Of a DNA stretch of 64,000 nucleotides, positions 11,801 to 21,960 are shown in pieces. The position numbers and the translations under genes are program-made. Source of the stretch: Micromussa lordhowensis (lineage: Eukaryota > Cnidaria > Anthozoa > Scleractinia > Lobophylliidae); assembly GCA_964020085.1 (NCBI GenBank), contig OZ026604.1, positions 28,790,118 through 28,854,117 on the forward strand, in the 5' to 3' direction. Below the pieces are notes generated by a model, which saw only the letters and a list, made by a program, of their open reading frames with translations, had not been told where the DNA came from and did no database searches. Within the stretch, counting starts at the first letter, position 1, and each line of letters starts with the position of its first letter.

Positions 11801-14363
11801 TGATACTCGGTCTTAATTAGCATAGATTTTGACGATTTTACCTCTCGATTTTCTCCTTAGTTTTTGGTTCGATTGAGAAGATATATCAAACACTCGAGAC
11901 AGTGTTTCATCGGCTATCCAAACACCTCGAATTTCGTCAAAAATACTCCGCTGCGTGTCGTATTTTCAACTCTCTTCTCGGTGTTTGGATATCCCGATGA
12001 AACACTGTCGCTCGTGTTTGATATATTACGTCAAGCCTCTCCACAACGGCCACCTTGAAGACAGAGGAAAGTGGCCATTGTAGAGAGGTGGTCATTATGG
12101 GGAGGAAGTGGTGTAATGTGACACCTGTTTTGGTTTGCAGGCATGCAATATTTTTTGTCTAAAATGCTTATTTTAGCATATATAAATCAAAATGTATCCA
12201 TACAACAGGAAATAAACAGAAACAGAGACAGAGTATGTGCGGTATGGATCAATTTTGATGATCTTTTACAATAAAAAATGGGGTTTTTACACCGTTCGTC
12301 AGTCACTGATTAGCTGGCTGTTGTCACGAGGTTATTTTGGCGGTTGGGTCGAGTTTTGATGGCCGTTGCCATTGTGAAGAGGGACCCGTTGTAGAGAGGT
12401 TAAAATAAGAGTGAATGTATGGACAGTCAGCCGGAAACAAAAAAGTGGTTGCTGTGGAAAGGACGCTGTTGTAGAGAGGTTCTACTGTACTAAAAGCAAC
12501 ATTTATGTAACTAATATTGTCTTTTTTTGTTTCTTTTTTTAGATGTGGGGTAGTTCTAGATGTCTGGATGCTGCCATTATTTTTTTGTTTCTTTGTTTTT
12601 TATGTTGTTTTTAGATGTGGGGTAGTTCTAGATGTCTGGATGCTGCCATTAGGAAAAGAAATCTTTGATTATGAGTTAGACCAGCCATTACTGTTTGTTA
12701 ACTCACAACAATTTCACCGCTGGAAAGAAAACATGGACACCCTTAAAGAACTTATAAATAAAAAACCAGGTAAAGTTACTGAAGTATAAAGTATTTTTTC
12801 CTTTTTTCTTTCATTCTTTCCTCTTTTCATGCTTACTTTCTTTCGTTCTTCTAGGTTTCTTTGTTTTTTCTGTTAATTTCTTAATGTGAGAAGTTAACAT
12901 CTCATGTTGTTGAATTTCATTTTTTTTTTCACAGACACACGCCCTATAATAGCCATAAGGTAGGGTTTGTAATTTTGATTATTACTCTCGTGGTATGCTG
13001 GGCCAGCTTAAAGCCGGGGAAACAATGGCTACTTAAGAATTATAAATGTTTTTTCATTGAATTGATATCTAACTTGATTTTGTTAGTTGAAAAATATTTA
13101 AACCCATCCCATCGCAAGTGCAAGCCCTGTACAGGGAGGAATATCTGCACGAGGTCTTGACAGTAGGTCTGTACAAAAGAGATTCAAGGGCCATTATTCT
13201 CCCGGTTTGGTTGTGAGCAGGTTTGGTTAATAAAAGTTTGATTAAAAGCAATTTAGCGTTAATACTCGCGTGTGACGTTTTCAAAGAAATTAAAAGGAAA
13301 AGAAAGTTGGGACATAACTAATTTTTTTCTTTAGAAAAAGTAAGTCAAAAAACTGGAAGAAAACATTTGGGAGTGCACGTGCGAGATCAGTAGGGGAAAT
13401 ATTGGACAGACAATACGGCAGTCTGTTTTTGTTATTTTCCATTACGCCTGTCTTAGGTGTTTTGCAACGTGTAAAAAAGGAAAATCGATAGGGGTTCATG
13501 TTTCAACCCCTTGTGAGTTCCTGGTAAAAAAAGCACGCTTTTTATCAGCTTTAGAGTCGAGTTTCGTTGTTAAAAATTAAAATAACAGACTAAATTGGAT
13601 CATGAAATTCTACAGCGTATCACATCAGCGATATAAAAATGTGTTTTAAAAGTTATTTAAAAGAAAATGTGTTTTTATTGATCAGATGGACAAGACACTT
13701 TGATCAGTGCGACATTCCATCTGTGTTACCGCCATACATGTTAAGATGGACCTCGCTGGGTGCCAAACTCGATTCATCCACAGCAGTCAACCTTAACAGA
13801 CGTGCCATCTGGGCCTTCATATCAAGACATCTAGGTACGCGGAAATAGATTTGTTGCTAAAAGACGACAGACAAGGGGAAGCCGCCCTTTTTTCGTCAAT
13901 TTAGCTCATCGAGCGATCAGAGAAAAACTAGTCGCGCGACAACTGGGAGCTAAATAGTTCGAGTGTTCGTCTTACCCCACCCCTCGCGAGGTTATTGTCG
14001 CTCTCGAACAAAGCACAGATGAACTACCGTTAGTCAAATAATCAGAAGTGTTCGACCAAAAGTCACAAGTTAATGCCGATTTTAAAACGTAAGGTAAGAT
14101 AACGAGGACATTCTGATTCTGATTGCTTCCTTGAACGGTCCGAATTTGAGGGAGGGTTCGAGAAATCATGATTTCAGTATATTAAAAAAATCAATCTTGA
14201 AATGGAATGCTTTTGAATGTCTCTTTCAGGCATTGGAGATCCACCGCTACATGAACCAATTCTTGACGGAGGGGAGGGAACACCGGAGCATATTATCATC
14301 GGTCCAGAAATGCCACCTCGAACTGAAGACAAGAAACTCGATTCACTGAACAGTTCGCTTTGA
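5894..14363 (+). CDS. Platelet-activating factor acetylhydrolase (PLA2G7/PAFAH2-like)
   Basis: Group VII/VIII phospholipase A2 type serine hydrolase that removes short or oxidised sn-2 acyl chains from phospholipids. Exons: 5894-6197, 8948-9131, 9589-9715, 10074-10187, 10922-11013, 12615-12769, 12935-12959, 13686-13834, 14230-14363; every junction is GT-AG and phase-matched, giving 427 codons plus TGA (family about 390-440). Landmarks in order: GPFSVGCMDFM near residue 25; VVFSHGLGG (oxyanion-hole region); VEHRDESASATY; the nucleophile elbow GHSFGG (Ser257); LDVW (Asp280); and TRHFDQCD (His338), completing the Ser-Asp-His triad. No signal peptide is evident, so it is probably intracellular. 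A second in-frame ATG at 5909 is an alternative start. Odd points: the residue two before Thr-Arg-His is Trp where relatives have Ile/Lys-Gly, exon 7 is a 25-bp microexon, and exon 6 has a duplicated acceptor. Confidence 0.93.
6198..8947 (+). other. PAF-AH intron 1 (2.75 kb), repeat-rich
   Basis: No second gene seen. It includes a perfect-armed hairpin at 8101-8178 (GTGGTATACCATGGAATTTC against its near complement) and stretches of dispersed-repeat character around 6270-6330 and 7090-7330. Confidence 0.6.
11881..12026. repeat. Foldback (MITE-like) element
   Basis: Arms ATATATCAAACACTCG / CGTGTTTGATATAT with internal pairing of GTGTTTCATCGG and CCGATGAAACAC around a short loop. Confidence 0.75.
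12030..12490. repeat. Dispersed non-autonomous repeat ('gtagagaggt' type)
   Basis: The word GTAGAGAGGT recurs at about 12079, 12391 and 12470, and the unit ends GTTGTAGAGAGGTTCTACTG. I recognise this as a common invertebrate repeat style; family and borders are unsure. Confidence 0.45.
12543..12614 (+). repeat. 72-bp tandem duplication of the PAF-AH exon 6 acceptor and exon start
   Basis: The 37 bases at 12543-12579 recur exactly at 12615-12651, and both are preceded by a T-rich tract and TAG. The copy at 12615 leads into the conserved exon. The first copy is followed by T-rich sequence that stays open in the same frame (72 bp is 24 codons), so either acceptor keeps the protein in frame. Use of the first would insert a duplicate of the LDVW catalytic-Asp segment plus a strongly hydrophobic stretch. 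Confidence 0.85.
12935..12959 (+). other. 25-bp microexon of the PAF-AH gene
   Basis: A 10-T tract and CACAG precede it and GTAGGG follows. It joins phase 1 to phase 2 exons and supplies TRPIIAI just before the catalytic-His block, at the place where relatives have a short beta-strand before the His loop. Skipping it would shift the frame. Confidence 0.85.
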
Positions 14364-14520
14364 TGTTGCAGAGATTTTTTCGTTCGATTAAACCCTCGTT
14401 AAATTGCTCAGGTCAAAATACATTAACTCCTTGTTCCCTCTAAATGTGATCACAGATACAATCGATATTTTAATTAGCATTACTTTATAATTCTTTTGTT
14501 TAAGTTAGCGTGATAACTGT

Positions 14521-14551
<31 letters not shown>

Positions 14552-14837
14552 ATTCTAGCTTTCTGATTAGTTCACTAGATCTCGGTTACCAGCCATTATA
14601 CCTGCGTTTGACCTTATACGGAAATAAATGCGGCAAATGTCCCTCAGCATAAAATTTTCAACATTTCGTTTTGGCGCCCGGAAGTCACATCACTTTCCGG
14701 TCGTTTCTTAGACTTAAATAAAATTTAGCAAAACCGAAGGTTGAGAATTTAGTAAAACAATTATTCCATTCGCGCTTGTTGGATATGAGATTGGTTATAG
14801 CCAACTCGGCCCTACGGGCCTCGTTGGCTATTTACCG

Positions 14838-14870
<33 letters not shown>

Positions 14871-15228
14871 TTAAGTAGTTTCTTCTGACTTAATAAATGC
14901 AGATGTAGATGTAGACAAACAATTACACCGGTAATTGTTTCCTTAATAATCGTATCTATAACAAAATTCTCGATCGTGATTGGTTCTCCGTGCGCCTATT
15001 ATGGCGTTATTGGCGTGCAATCGCGTGGATGTCCAATTACAGGTATCCAATTTGAACTTACCTGTAATTGCATACCCACGTGATTCGAATGCAAGTTACG
15101 CGCGCTTTAATGGCTTCCTTCACAGTGTTTCCTACAGTTTTTCAAAAATTATTAAAAGCGCTTCAGACATTTTCGCTCAAAAGAAGACATTTTTAATTCC
15201 GAAATTTGTTATTGACACGATAAATATA

Positions 15229-15262
<34 letters not shown>

Positions 15263-17700
15263 CAATCCTGCACGTAATTTCAAATCGACCTCGCACTTCG
15301 CGTTCGTCCGATTTGGCCCAATTAGTATTACTAACTATTACTTATAGTTATCTACACTACGAATATGTAATTAAATCAAAGTTTATTTCTTGTAGTAACA
15401 AGTTGTGACTACAACTACAAACTTGGTGTAAAATTTATATTAGTAAGCAAGGTGAAAAGCATGTACTAAAAATAGGGCTAAGCGCTTCCAACAACTAATG
15501 CTTCAGTATTTAACAAATTGGAAAACAACGAACTTGAATTCGTCGGAAACGAAAATTAAGATAAAAGTTAACGAATTTTAACCGACTCTGGTTAAGTTTT
15601 TCGGGCATCGAAAATACTGCGTCACAAAATCTTATCAACCATGAATCATTTATTTTAACACGTTTCGTCGAGGAGCCCAGAACTCGTTCAAAATACGAAC
15701 CTGTATAAATGAGAACTATAGTAATTATAGCTAATAATACTATTCAATTCTTGCTGATAATGTTTTTCCATTATAAAACAACTTCATAGATATATAAAAA
15801 TTATCCTATCCAACTCGTACACTTAGTTAATATTTTTTTTTAATGATAGTAATTTACATTCAAACGTCTGAAACTATTTTACTTAATCCATACAATAAAC
15901 GCTAACAAAATCATCATTGCGCTGTGTCTTAACAAGGCCTTCTTACTTTCTTAGGTATCACAAGCCTCAATTTCTCTCAGAAATGCAAATTTTCTTCGTT
16001 TTAATCATTGGCTAGGAAATTTTGTGGTCTTTCCTTTCCACAAAAATTCGGAAATGATAAGCTCTTTTGGTTTCAGAGATCCAGAGAATAAACGATAAAG
16101 AGAGACGAGATTTTGGAATTCGAGTAGAGAAAAAAACATAGCCGAGAACGAGAAAACGCTGACCATTTGTCTTTTCAGTCTGTGGCTTTATTCCCATGGT
16201 GACGCGGCTTCGATCCAAAATAGCGGTGCGTTGGCTTCCTATGAAAAATTGCAGGTTTTTTCTTCTCTTTTGCAAGCTAGCTACTCTGTCCAGACGGCTT
16301 TATTTTTTATTAATTTCATTTTATTTTATTCTTTTTAATATATTTTTTTCTGCAAGTCAATTTTCTTCGAGCACGCGAGCGAGCGCGAAGCGGACGAAGT
16401 TTTGTCTTTCACTTTCCCCGTTGCGTTTCGGCTCGTTCATATATCTTTCGTTTTTTCGGCCAGTTTCGTTCGCTGAACCTAAAGGGGGCCTGTTAACATT
16501 GAAATTTACCAGAATATATATAGAAACTAACACCTAAGGAATTAACTAAGAAACAATTCGCCTCTTATGTCAACGAGCGTAATGAAACAAGCGCTGACTG
16601 CATACTTTACAAAAACTTATTAAATCCCTTGCTGTGCGCGGGAAATTCACACATTTCATTATGAAATTCAAAATTAACGACCCAATTTTCTTTGTCCATG
16701 GGCGCCTTAGCCAACTTTCATTTTCATGTTTAGTTCAGTTTAAGCTGTATCCATCTATTCGCGTTAGATTTACTGCCTTTTACCCAGGCGAACAAACGCT
16801 TTAAAAGGCTTATTCGATTATTTCGGCAATAGCAAACAACGATTGGGAAATTTGAAAAATGCGGGAAAATTGAGCACTGCAGAAGAAAGAAGTCAATCTT
16901 CCGAAATCCAACCAATTTGGGAACACTATCCCGTTCAGGCCGGAATTTTTTCAGGCTTTAATTTCACAGCTGCTTCGGTTGTGTACATTACTGCGATGAT
17001 CATTCATGTCTTCATATCTTTCTCCGCAGTTCAAATATATGATTTTCCATATATTCATTTGCACACTGATACCTTAATTCAGCATCAGTAGTCACATGTA
17101 CACTAAATGTACCTGTTTTTATTCTGACGGATTTTTTTGCACTAAATTATAGGAAAACCAAACGGTTATTCTACCCCTAAAATGTATAGTGATCATTCCG
17201 AGAACAAAGGAAATGACTGTCTTGCAGTTTTAAAAATTATGTATGAAACGGTTTTATGCAAGTTAAATGTAAGAATCACTTTACATAGCCGAGTAGGCTT
17301 ACGCGTAACCCATAATGCAAGCTACCTTTGTGGAACTCTTCTGTAAACAAAAATTAAGACTAAAAAGGCCGATAGCGGGCAAAGAGTTTCTAAAGTCACG
17401 ACAACTTTGCCATCTTTCAAGGTCAAAAAATATCGCATTATTTTTGTGTGCCTTACTAGCCACACTAAGTCGTCATCTCAGAAGTTTACCAGTTTACGAG
17501 GGCATATGTCACATATTTGTTAACTATTTCGTATATTTTGCTGGCTAATTTGAGATAAAGCTGAAATGGTTTGCATGTTTTTTGCCCTCTCGGAGCAAAG
17601 TTCCTTACGTAATTCAACGGTCAAGGTTCTCGCCTTCAAGTCTAGTGGACCCGACTTCGATTCCACAACCCGCTGACTTCTTTTTTCTTTCTGTTTAACT
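14364..17700. other. Gene-poor intergenic region downstream of PAF-AH
   Basis: Holds a foldback pair (AAATTCTCAACCT near 14528 against AGGTTGAGAATTT near 14737), a MITE at 14756-14872, and a hairpin-bearing repeat around 14950-15100. From 15420 to 17580 nothing convincing is visible, only short AT-rich open frames without family resemblance. At 17620-17690 a TTCGATTCC word and pyrimidine-rich tail suggest a tRNA-derived SINE remnant just before the octamer array. Confidence 0.5.
14756..14872. repeat. Foldback MITE, 'aacaattattcc' family, copy 1
   Basis: Arms AACAATTATTCCAT / ATGGAATAATTGTT, with inner arms TTGGATATGAGA / TCTCATATCCAA and TAGCCAAC / GTTGGCTA. Related copies lie at 43046-43161 and 44917-45031 with the same arm architecture and a diverged centre. 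Confidence 0.85.
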
Positions 17701-19027
17701 ATTGGACTATCGGACTATCGGACTACTGGACTATCGGACTATCGGACTATTGGACTATCGGACTATCGGACTATCGGACTACTGGACTATCGGACTATCG
17801 GACTATCGGACTACTGGACTATGGGACTATGGGACTATGGGACTATTGGACTATTGGACTATTGGACTATGGGACTATGGGACTATGGGACTATGGGACT
17901 ACTGGACTATTGGACTATTGGACTATGGGACTATGGGACTATGGGACTACTGGACTATGGGACTATGGGACTATGGGACTATGGGACTATGGGACTATGG
18001 GACTATTGGACTATGGGACTATGGGACTATGGGACTATGGGACTATGGGACTATGGGACTATGGGACTATGGGACTATGGGACTATGGGACTATCGGACT
18101 ACTGGACTATGGGACTATGGGACTATGGGACTATTGGACTATGGGACTATGGGACTATGGGACTATGGGACTATTGGACTATGGGACTATGGGACTATGG
18201 GACTATTGGACTATGGGACTATGGGACTATGGGACTATGGGACTATGGGACTATGGGACTATGGGACTATGGGACTATGGGACTATTGGACTATGGGACT
18301 ATGGGACTATGGGACTATGGGACTATTGGACTATTGGACTATTGGACTATGGGACTATGGGACTATGGGACTACTGGACTATTGGACTATTGGACTAATG
18401 GACTATGGGACTATGGGACTATGGGACTATTGGACTATGGGACTATGGGACTATGGGACTATGGGACTATTGGACTATTGGACTATTGGACTATGGGACT
18501 ATGGGACTATGGGACTACTGGACTATTGGACTATTGGACTATGGGACTATGGGACTATGGGACTATGGGACTACTGGACTATGGGACTATGGGACTATGG
18601 GACTATGGGACTATGGGACTATGGGACTATGGGACTATGGGACTATTGGACTATTGGACTATGGGACTATGGGACTATGGGACTATGGGACTATTGGACT
18701 ATGGGACTATGGGACTATGGGACTATGGGACTATGGGACTATGGGACTATGGGACTATGGGACTATTGGACTATGGGACTATGGGACTATGGGACTATGG
18801 GACTATGGGACTATGGGACTATGGGACTATGGGACTATGGGACTATGGGACTATGGGACTATGGGACTATGGGACTATGGGACTATGGGACTATGGGACT
18901 ATTGGACTATGGGACTATGGGACTATGGGACTACTGGACTATGGGACTATTGGACTATTGGACTATTGGACTATGGGACTATGGGACTATGGGACTATGG
19001 GACTATTGGACTATTGGACTATTGGAC
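17701..19027 (+). repeat. Octamer satellite array (GGACTATN)~166
   Basis: About 1.33 kb of head-to-tail 8-bp units GGACTATG, GGACTATT, GGACTATC and GGACTACT, almost without indels. C-ending units occur mainly in the first ~120 bp; the rest mixes G- and T-ending units with a few TACT units. A block of units ordered T,T,G,G,G,TACT,T,T recurs near 17845, 18328 and 18475, indicating higher-order duplication. Eight is not a multiple of three and the unit lacks stops, so all three plus frames stay open and spell the octapeptide MGLWDYGT; this is not evidence of a protein. Runs of the G unit give GGG every 8 bases with 5-base spacers, fitting the usual G-quadruplex pattern. Confidence 0.97.
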
Positions 19028-19230
19028 TTCTTCTCTTGCTTACCAGCTAGAGTGGCTCAATTTGAATGATTAAATCCATTACAGTAATTAATGCAGTCCA
19101 TTTGGTGTTATCAAAGAGGCTTCCATGTTCCTATACCTTACGTAGTGGACACAAAAGGTCAGTCGAGAGGTTTTCTCATTTTTTTAAGACTGCTGTTGTA
19201 ACAAGTAAAACCCGAGGTCATTAAAATAAC

Positions 19231-19415
19231 CAGGCGCGGATCCAGGGGAGGTGAAATGGGTGAATTTTCACCCCCCTTCTTTCTTTTTCTGTTTTTTTTT
19301 CATCGGAAATCAATCATGCTGATGCACAGACCTCAACAAGGTTTTGGTTCTATTACATTATTACAAAAACTCACCCCCCCCCCCCGCCCATTTCAAAATC
19401 CTGGATCCGCGCCTG
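19231..19415. mobile_element. MITE with CAGGCGCGGATCCAGG termini
   Basis: Terminal inverted repeats CAGGCGCGGATCCAGG and CCTGGATCCGCGCCTG, directly flanked by ATAAC at 19226-19230 and 19416-19420. The centre carries poly-C/poly-T tracts. The termini resemble widespread hAT-type MITEs, although the visible flanking repeat is 5 bp rather than 8. Confidence 0.8.
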
Positions 19416-19474
19416 ATAACTTGTATGACTGGAACAACCCGAAAGCCACGTATTTCCGAACTACAGACATATTT

Positions 19475-20438
19475 TTAGCCGTGGTTATTGTTGTTGTTGT
19501 CGTTGTTGTTTTGGCTTCGGCAGCAAACAATCATTCTCAAAATATCCTTATACTCGCGTCTGAACTGCCTATTCGTGGCGGCATATATGAAGGGGTTGAT
19601 AGCACTACTCAAATAAACCAAGAACGCGTATGATAGGTACACCTGTCGCGGCAAAGTGTGTTTCCCGCGCGCGGCGTCAATGTTATCCATGACAGAGATA
19701 GGAAGCCAACAACATGTAAAACCGACCATCACTGTTGCTAAAGTCTTGGTCACTTTTGCTTCTTCCACGCTCGCTCTGAGTTGCTGCAGGTTATTTTCCT
19801 GCGAGAAAACCTTATTTGATCTAGATACTGTTCGGAATACTTTCGCGTAGCAGGTTGTGATTATAGTTAAGGGTGCCGCGACGTAAACGCACTCAATAAA
19901 GACAGTGTAAGCAATATTGCTTTCAAATGTGTACGAACACATCGCCCGGATGAAACTCAAATCCGCCATTTTTGAAGAAAAATGGAGGCAATGTTGCTAC
20001 TAGAGCCGTGCACCAAACCAAGACAATGTACAACAAACCTCTTTGTTTTTGGAACAACACAATGTTTTTTTCTGGTCTCACAACACAGTAATATCGACTA
20101 ACTGCAATTAATCCCATGGTACCTATGGAGACCATTCCAAATGTCAAAGCTCCAAAACCAGCAAATCGACAAAAACTCTCACCAAACATCCAGCGGCCGT
20201 GAAACAGAGTTACAACTGTGAAAGGCATACAGAAGGTGGACATGAGAATATCGCTTACACCAAGTGCTATCACAAACATGTTGGGAATCGTACGAAGTCT
20301 CTGGTTTCTGTACACGGCGTAACACGTTAGAACATTGCCAAAGAAGGCCACAACATTGATAGCAGTAAACAAAACTGTTTCAGTCCACTCAAGAGCCTTA
20401 CTTCGCGAGGCAAGCTCAACAGAAAACAATTCCTTCAT
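19475..20438 (-). pseudogene. Class-A (rhodopsin-like) GPCR with one frameshift
   Basis: Intronless receptor of about 320 codons starting at ATG 20438, the first in-frame Met before TM1. Visible: TM1 NVVAFFGNVLTCY; TM2 ALGVSDIL; the TM3 Cys in ESFCRF; SRYYCVVRP in place of D/ERY; TM4 ending LPPFFF; ECL2 Cys in MCSYTFES; TM6 CCWLP; and TM7 SAINPFIY followed by NRQFRREY. Near 19937-19945 (a GGG run in ECL2) the reading frame shifts by one base. Upstream codons run on to a TGA about 20 bases later, while TM5-TM7 continue in the next frame down to 19475. TM7 has Tyr, not Lys, at the retinal-attachment position, so it is not an opsin. It most resembles melatonin-receptor-like orphan cnidarian GPCRs. 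An assembly or sequencing error is as likely as true loss. The C-terminus is a poly-Asn run encoded by a GTT microsatellite. Confidence 0.82.
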
Positions 20439-21400
20439 GATGGCTTTTAACGTTCACGAAAGCTGTGAAAATTTACCAGCACTAAGGTGTTCGCGCAAAA
20501 CTCGTCCGTAGCTCTTCAGTTGATTAAACTGCGGAAGTCAGTGTCATTTCTTGGCTTCACGCAACTAAAACAATAGTCGTTAACTGCTGTCGTTCATATG
20601 GGATCATAAGACCACTGTTTAAGACCACTCTAGAACCTTATAGTTAAGTTCTCGTGGCAAGCTCGACAGAAAGCGTTTCCTCAGTTCATGGTCAGCGAAG
20701 GTATTTGCATTAATGCTTTTCAGGGCTGAAAGCGTTAGAAGCTATTTAGCTGTTGTAACAGAGGGCCGGAAGTCTTTTCACTGAACTGAAACAGCAGCTG
20801 TTACCTGCTGTGGTTTTTAAGCGATCAGGTGCATGATATCCCTTCACTTCTGTCACTTGTCAACATCACCTTCCTTGTCGTGTTTTTAAAGCGCCACTGG
20901 CCGTAACTTATTCAACGTCATTAGTTGGGTGTCCACAATTACTTTAGGGACCTTTCACTCAGCTGGGAAATTTTGACATGTTGTTTAAGTCCTCGCATAA
21001 TTGATAGGGAATTAAAGTAACCAACGACGGCGACGCAGAGGAAAACGTCGATTAAAAAATGAATCAATTACGTACCTGCGAATCCCTCGATATCTCTGGA
21101 GTCTTTAGTTTTCGTTTCTTTCTCAAAACTATCACGAAACTGAATAAAGAGCACGGCGTCAAATTAGAAAAGAAATGTTGAAAATTAGCCGTCGTGGCCT
21201 TCACGTTCTCCAGACAGCGCAGAATTCGCTTATTTCACGACGGCCACTCCGAGAAAAAACCCTAGTAAAAAAGTGAATTTATATTCTACTTTCAAAATTC
21301 GCAATTGTCTACATCTGTTCAGTGCGTCTATTGGCCTCAGAACTTGCTCAAGCCAGGAGCCAACGTTCAATTCCAAATAAAAATACGAAAAATTAGCCGC
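20439..21400. other. Upstream region of GPCR, no gene seen
   Basis: About 1 kb without recognisable coding or repeat structure; it would contain the receptor's promoter on the minus strand. Confidence 0.4.
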
Positions 21401-21499
21401 CATCATGAAATGAAATATTATTGGAAAGGACTATTAGTGTACCGTTGTCGTTTTGGTTTTCTCGACGTAAAACGTGCCGTTTATTTCTTTTATATCTAG

Positions 21500-21664
21500 T
21501 ATATGGCAGTAACTGTTGTCATAGTTACTACCATTGTTACTGTGTTTTTTTTTACTATTTATATTCTACCGTATACGATGTTCAATTCGTACTGAAGATG
21601 GCAGAAACATCTGCCGAAACATGATTGTTAAACCTAAGAGTTTTGTGTTTTTCTTTAAATGTAT
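21500..21664 (+). mobile_element. Penelope-like element remnant, left of gypsy insertion
   Basis: Contains ACTGAAGATGGCAGAAAC and CTGCCGAAACATG, the 'GAAGA...CCGAAA' layout of PLE pseudo-LTRs; compare CTGAAGAAGGGCCAAGCCC near 29492. It ends at the target site of the gypsy element. The right half of the interrupted region at 26113 encodes PLE protein in the same orientation. Confidence 0.6.
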
Positions 21665-21669
21665 GTCAT
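21665..21669. repeat. Target-site duplication GTCAT (left)
   Basis: GTCAT directly precedes the left LTR and is repeated at 26113-26117 directly after the right LTR. This 5-bp duplication is typical of Ty3/gypsy integration. Confidence 0.9.
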
Positions 21670-21830
21670 TGTCATATTAATGTTACACACAGACTTTGTA
21701 GAACAACAACAGTTTAATTAATCCAAGTCCTGAGTGTACATTTTACAGAAAACTCTCGGTGACCACGAGGTCTCTCTGAATGAATGTAAAAAACACTGTC
21801 CTCGTTCTCATGCGCACTGACGTCATGACA
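21670..21830 (-). repeat. 3' LTR of gypsy element
   Basis: 161 bp, TG...CA bounded, same sequence as 25952-26112. The inner border touches a polypurine tract, which marks this as the 3' LTR. Confidence 0.92.
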
Positions 21831-21960
21831 TCTCCCTCTTTGAGCTCGTAACAGACTTAACATAACAGAACTATCTTGAAAACTTGTACAAACACTAGCT
21901 TAACATATTTTGAGTTTCAATCAGTCCATGTCTCTAGAAACTAATGTTTTAAAAGGACAA

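Larger units (their letters stand above)
9132..12614 (+). other. PAF-AH introns 2-5
   Basis: Non-coding between exons 9589-9715, 10074-10187 and 10922-11013. The last intron (11014-12614) holds a 14-C run near 11100, a foldback at 11881-12026 and a 'GTAGAGAGGT'-type dispersed repeat at 12030-12490. No other coding exons recognised. Confidence 0.6.

Noticed and set aside
14980..15408. 142-codon plus-strand open frame
   Set aside because: Overlaps hairpin-bearing repeat sequence and matches no family I recognise.
16012..17091. Several 60-110 codon open frames on both strands
   Set aside because: No motifs, no splice-linked partners; low-complexity and overlapping both strands.
17701..19027. 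CRISPR array
   Set aside because: Contiguous 8-bp units with no spacers, in animal DNA.
17702..19073. Long open frames of 189-455 codons rich in WDYGT
   Set aside because: Created by the stop-free 8-bp repeat in all three frames; no start context, no domain and no codon bias.
19475..20438. Opsin
   Set aside because: TM7 has Tyr instead of the retinal-binding Lys.
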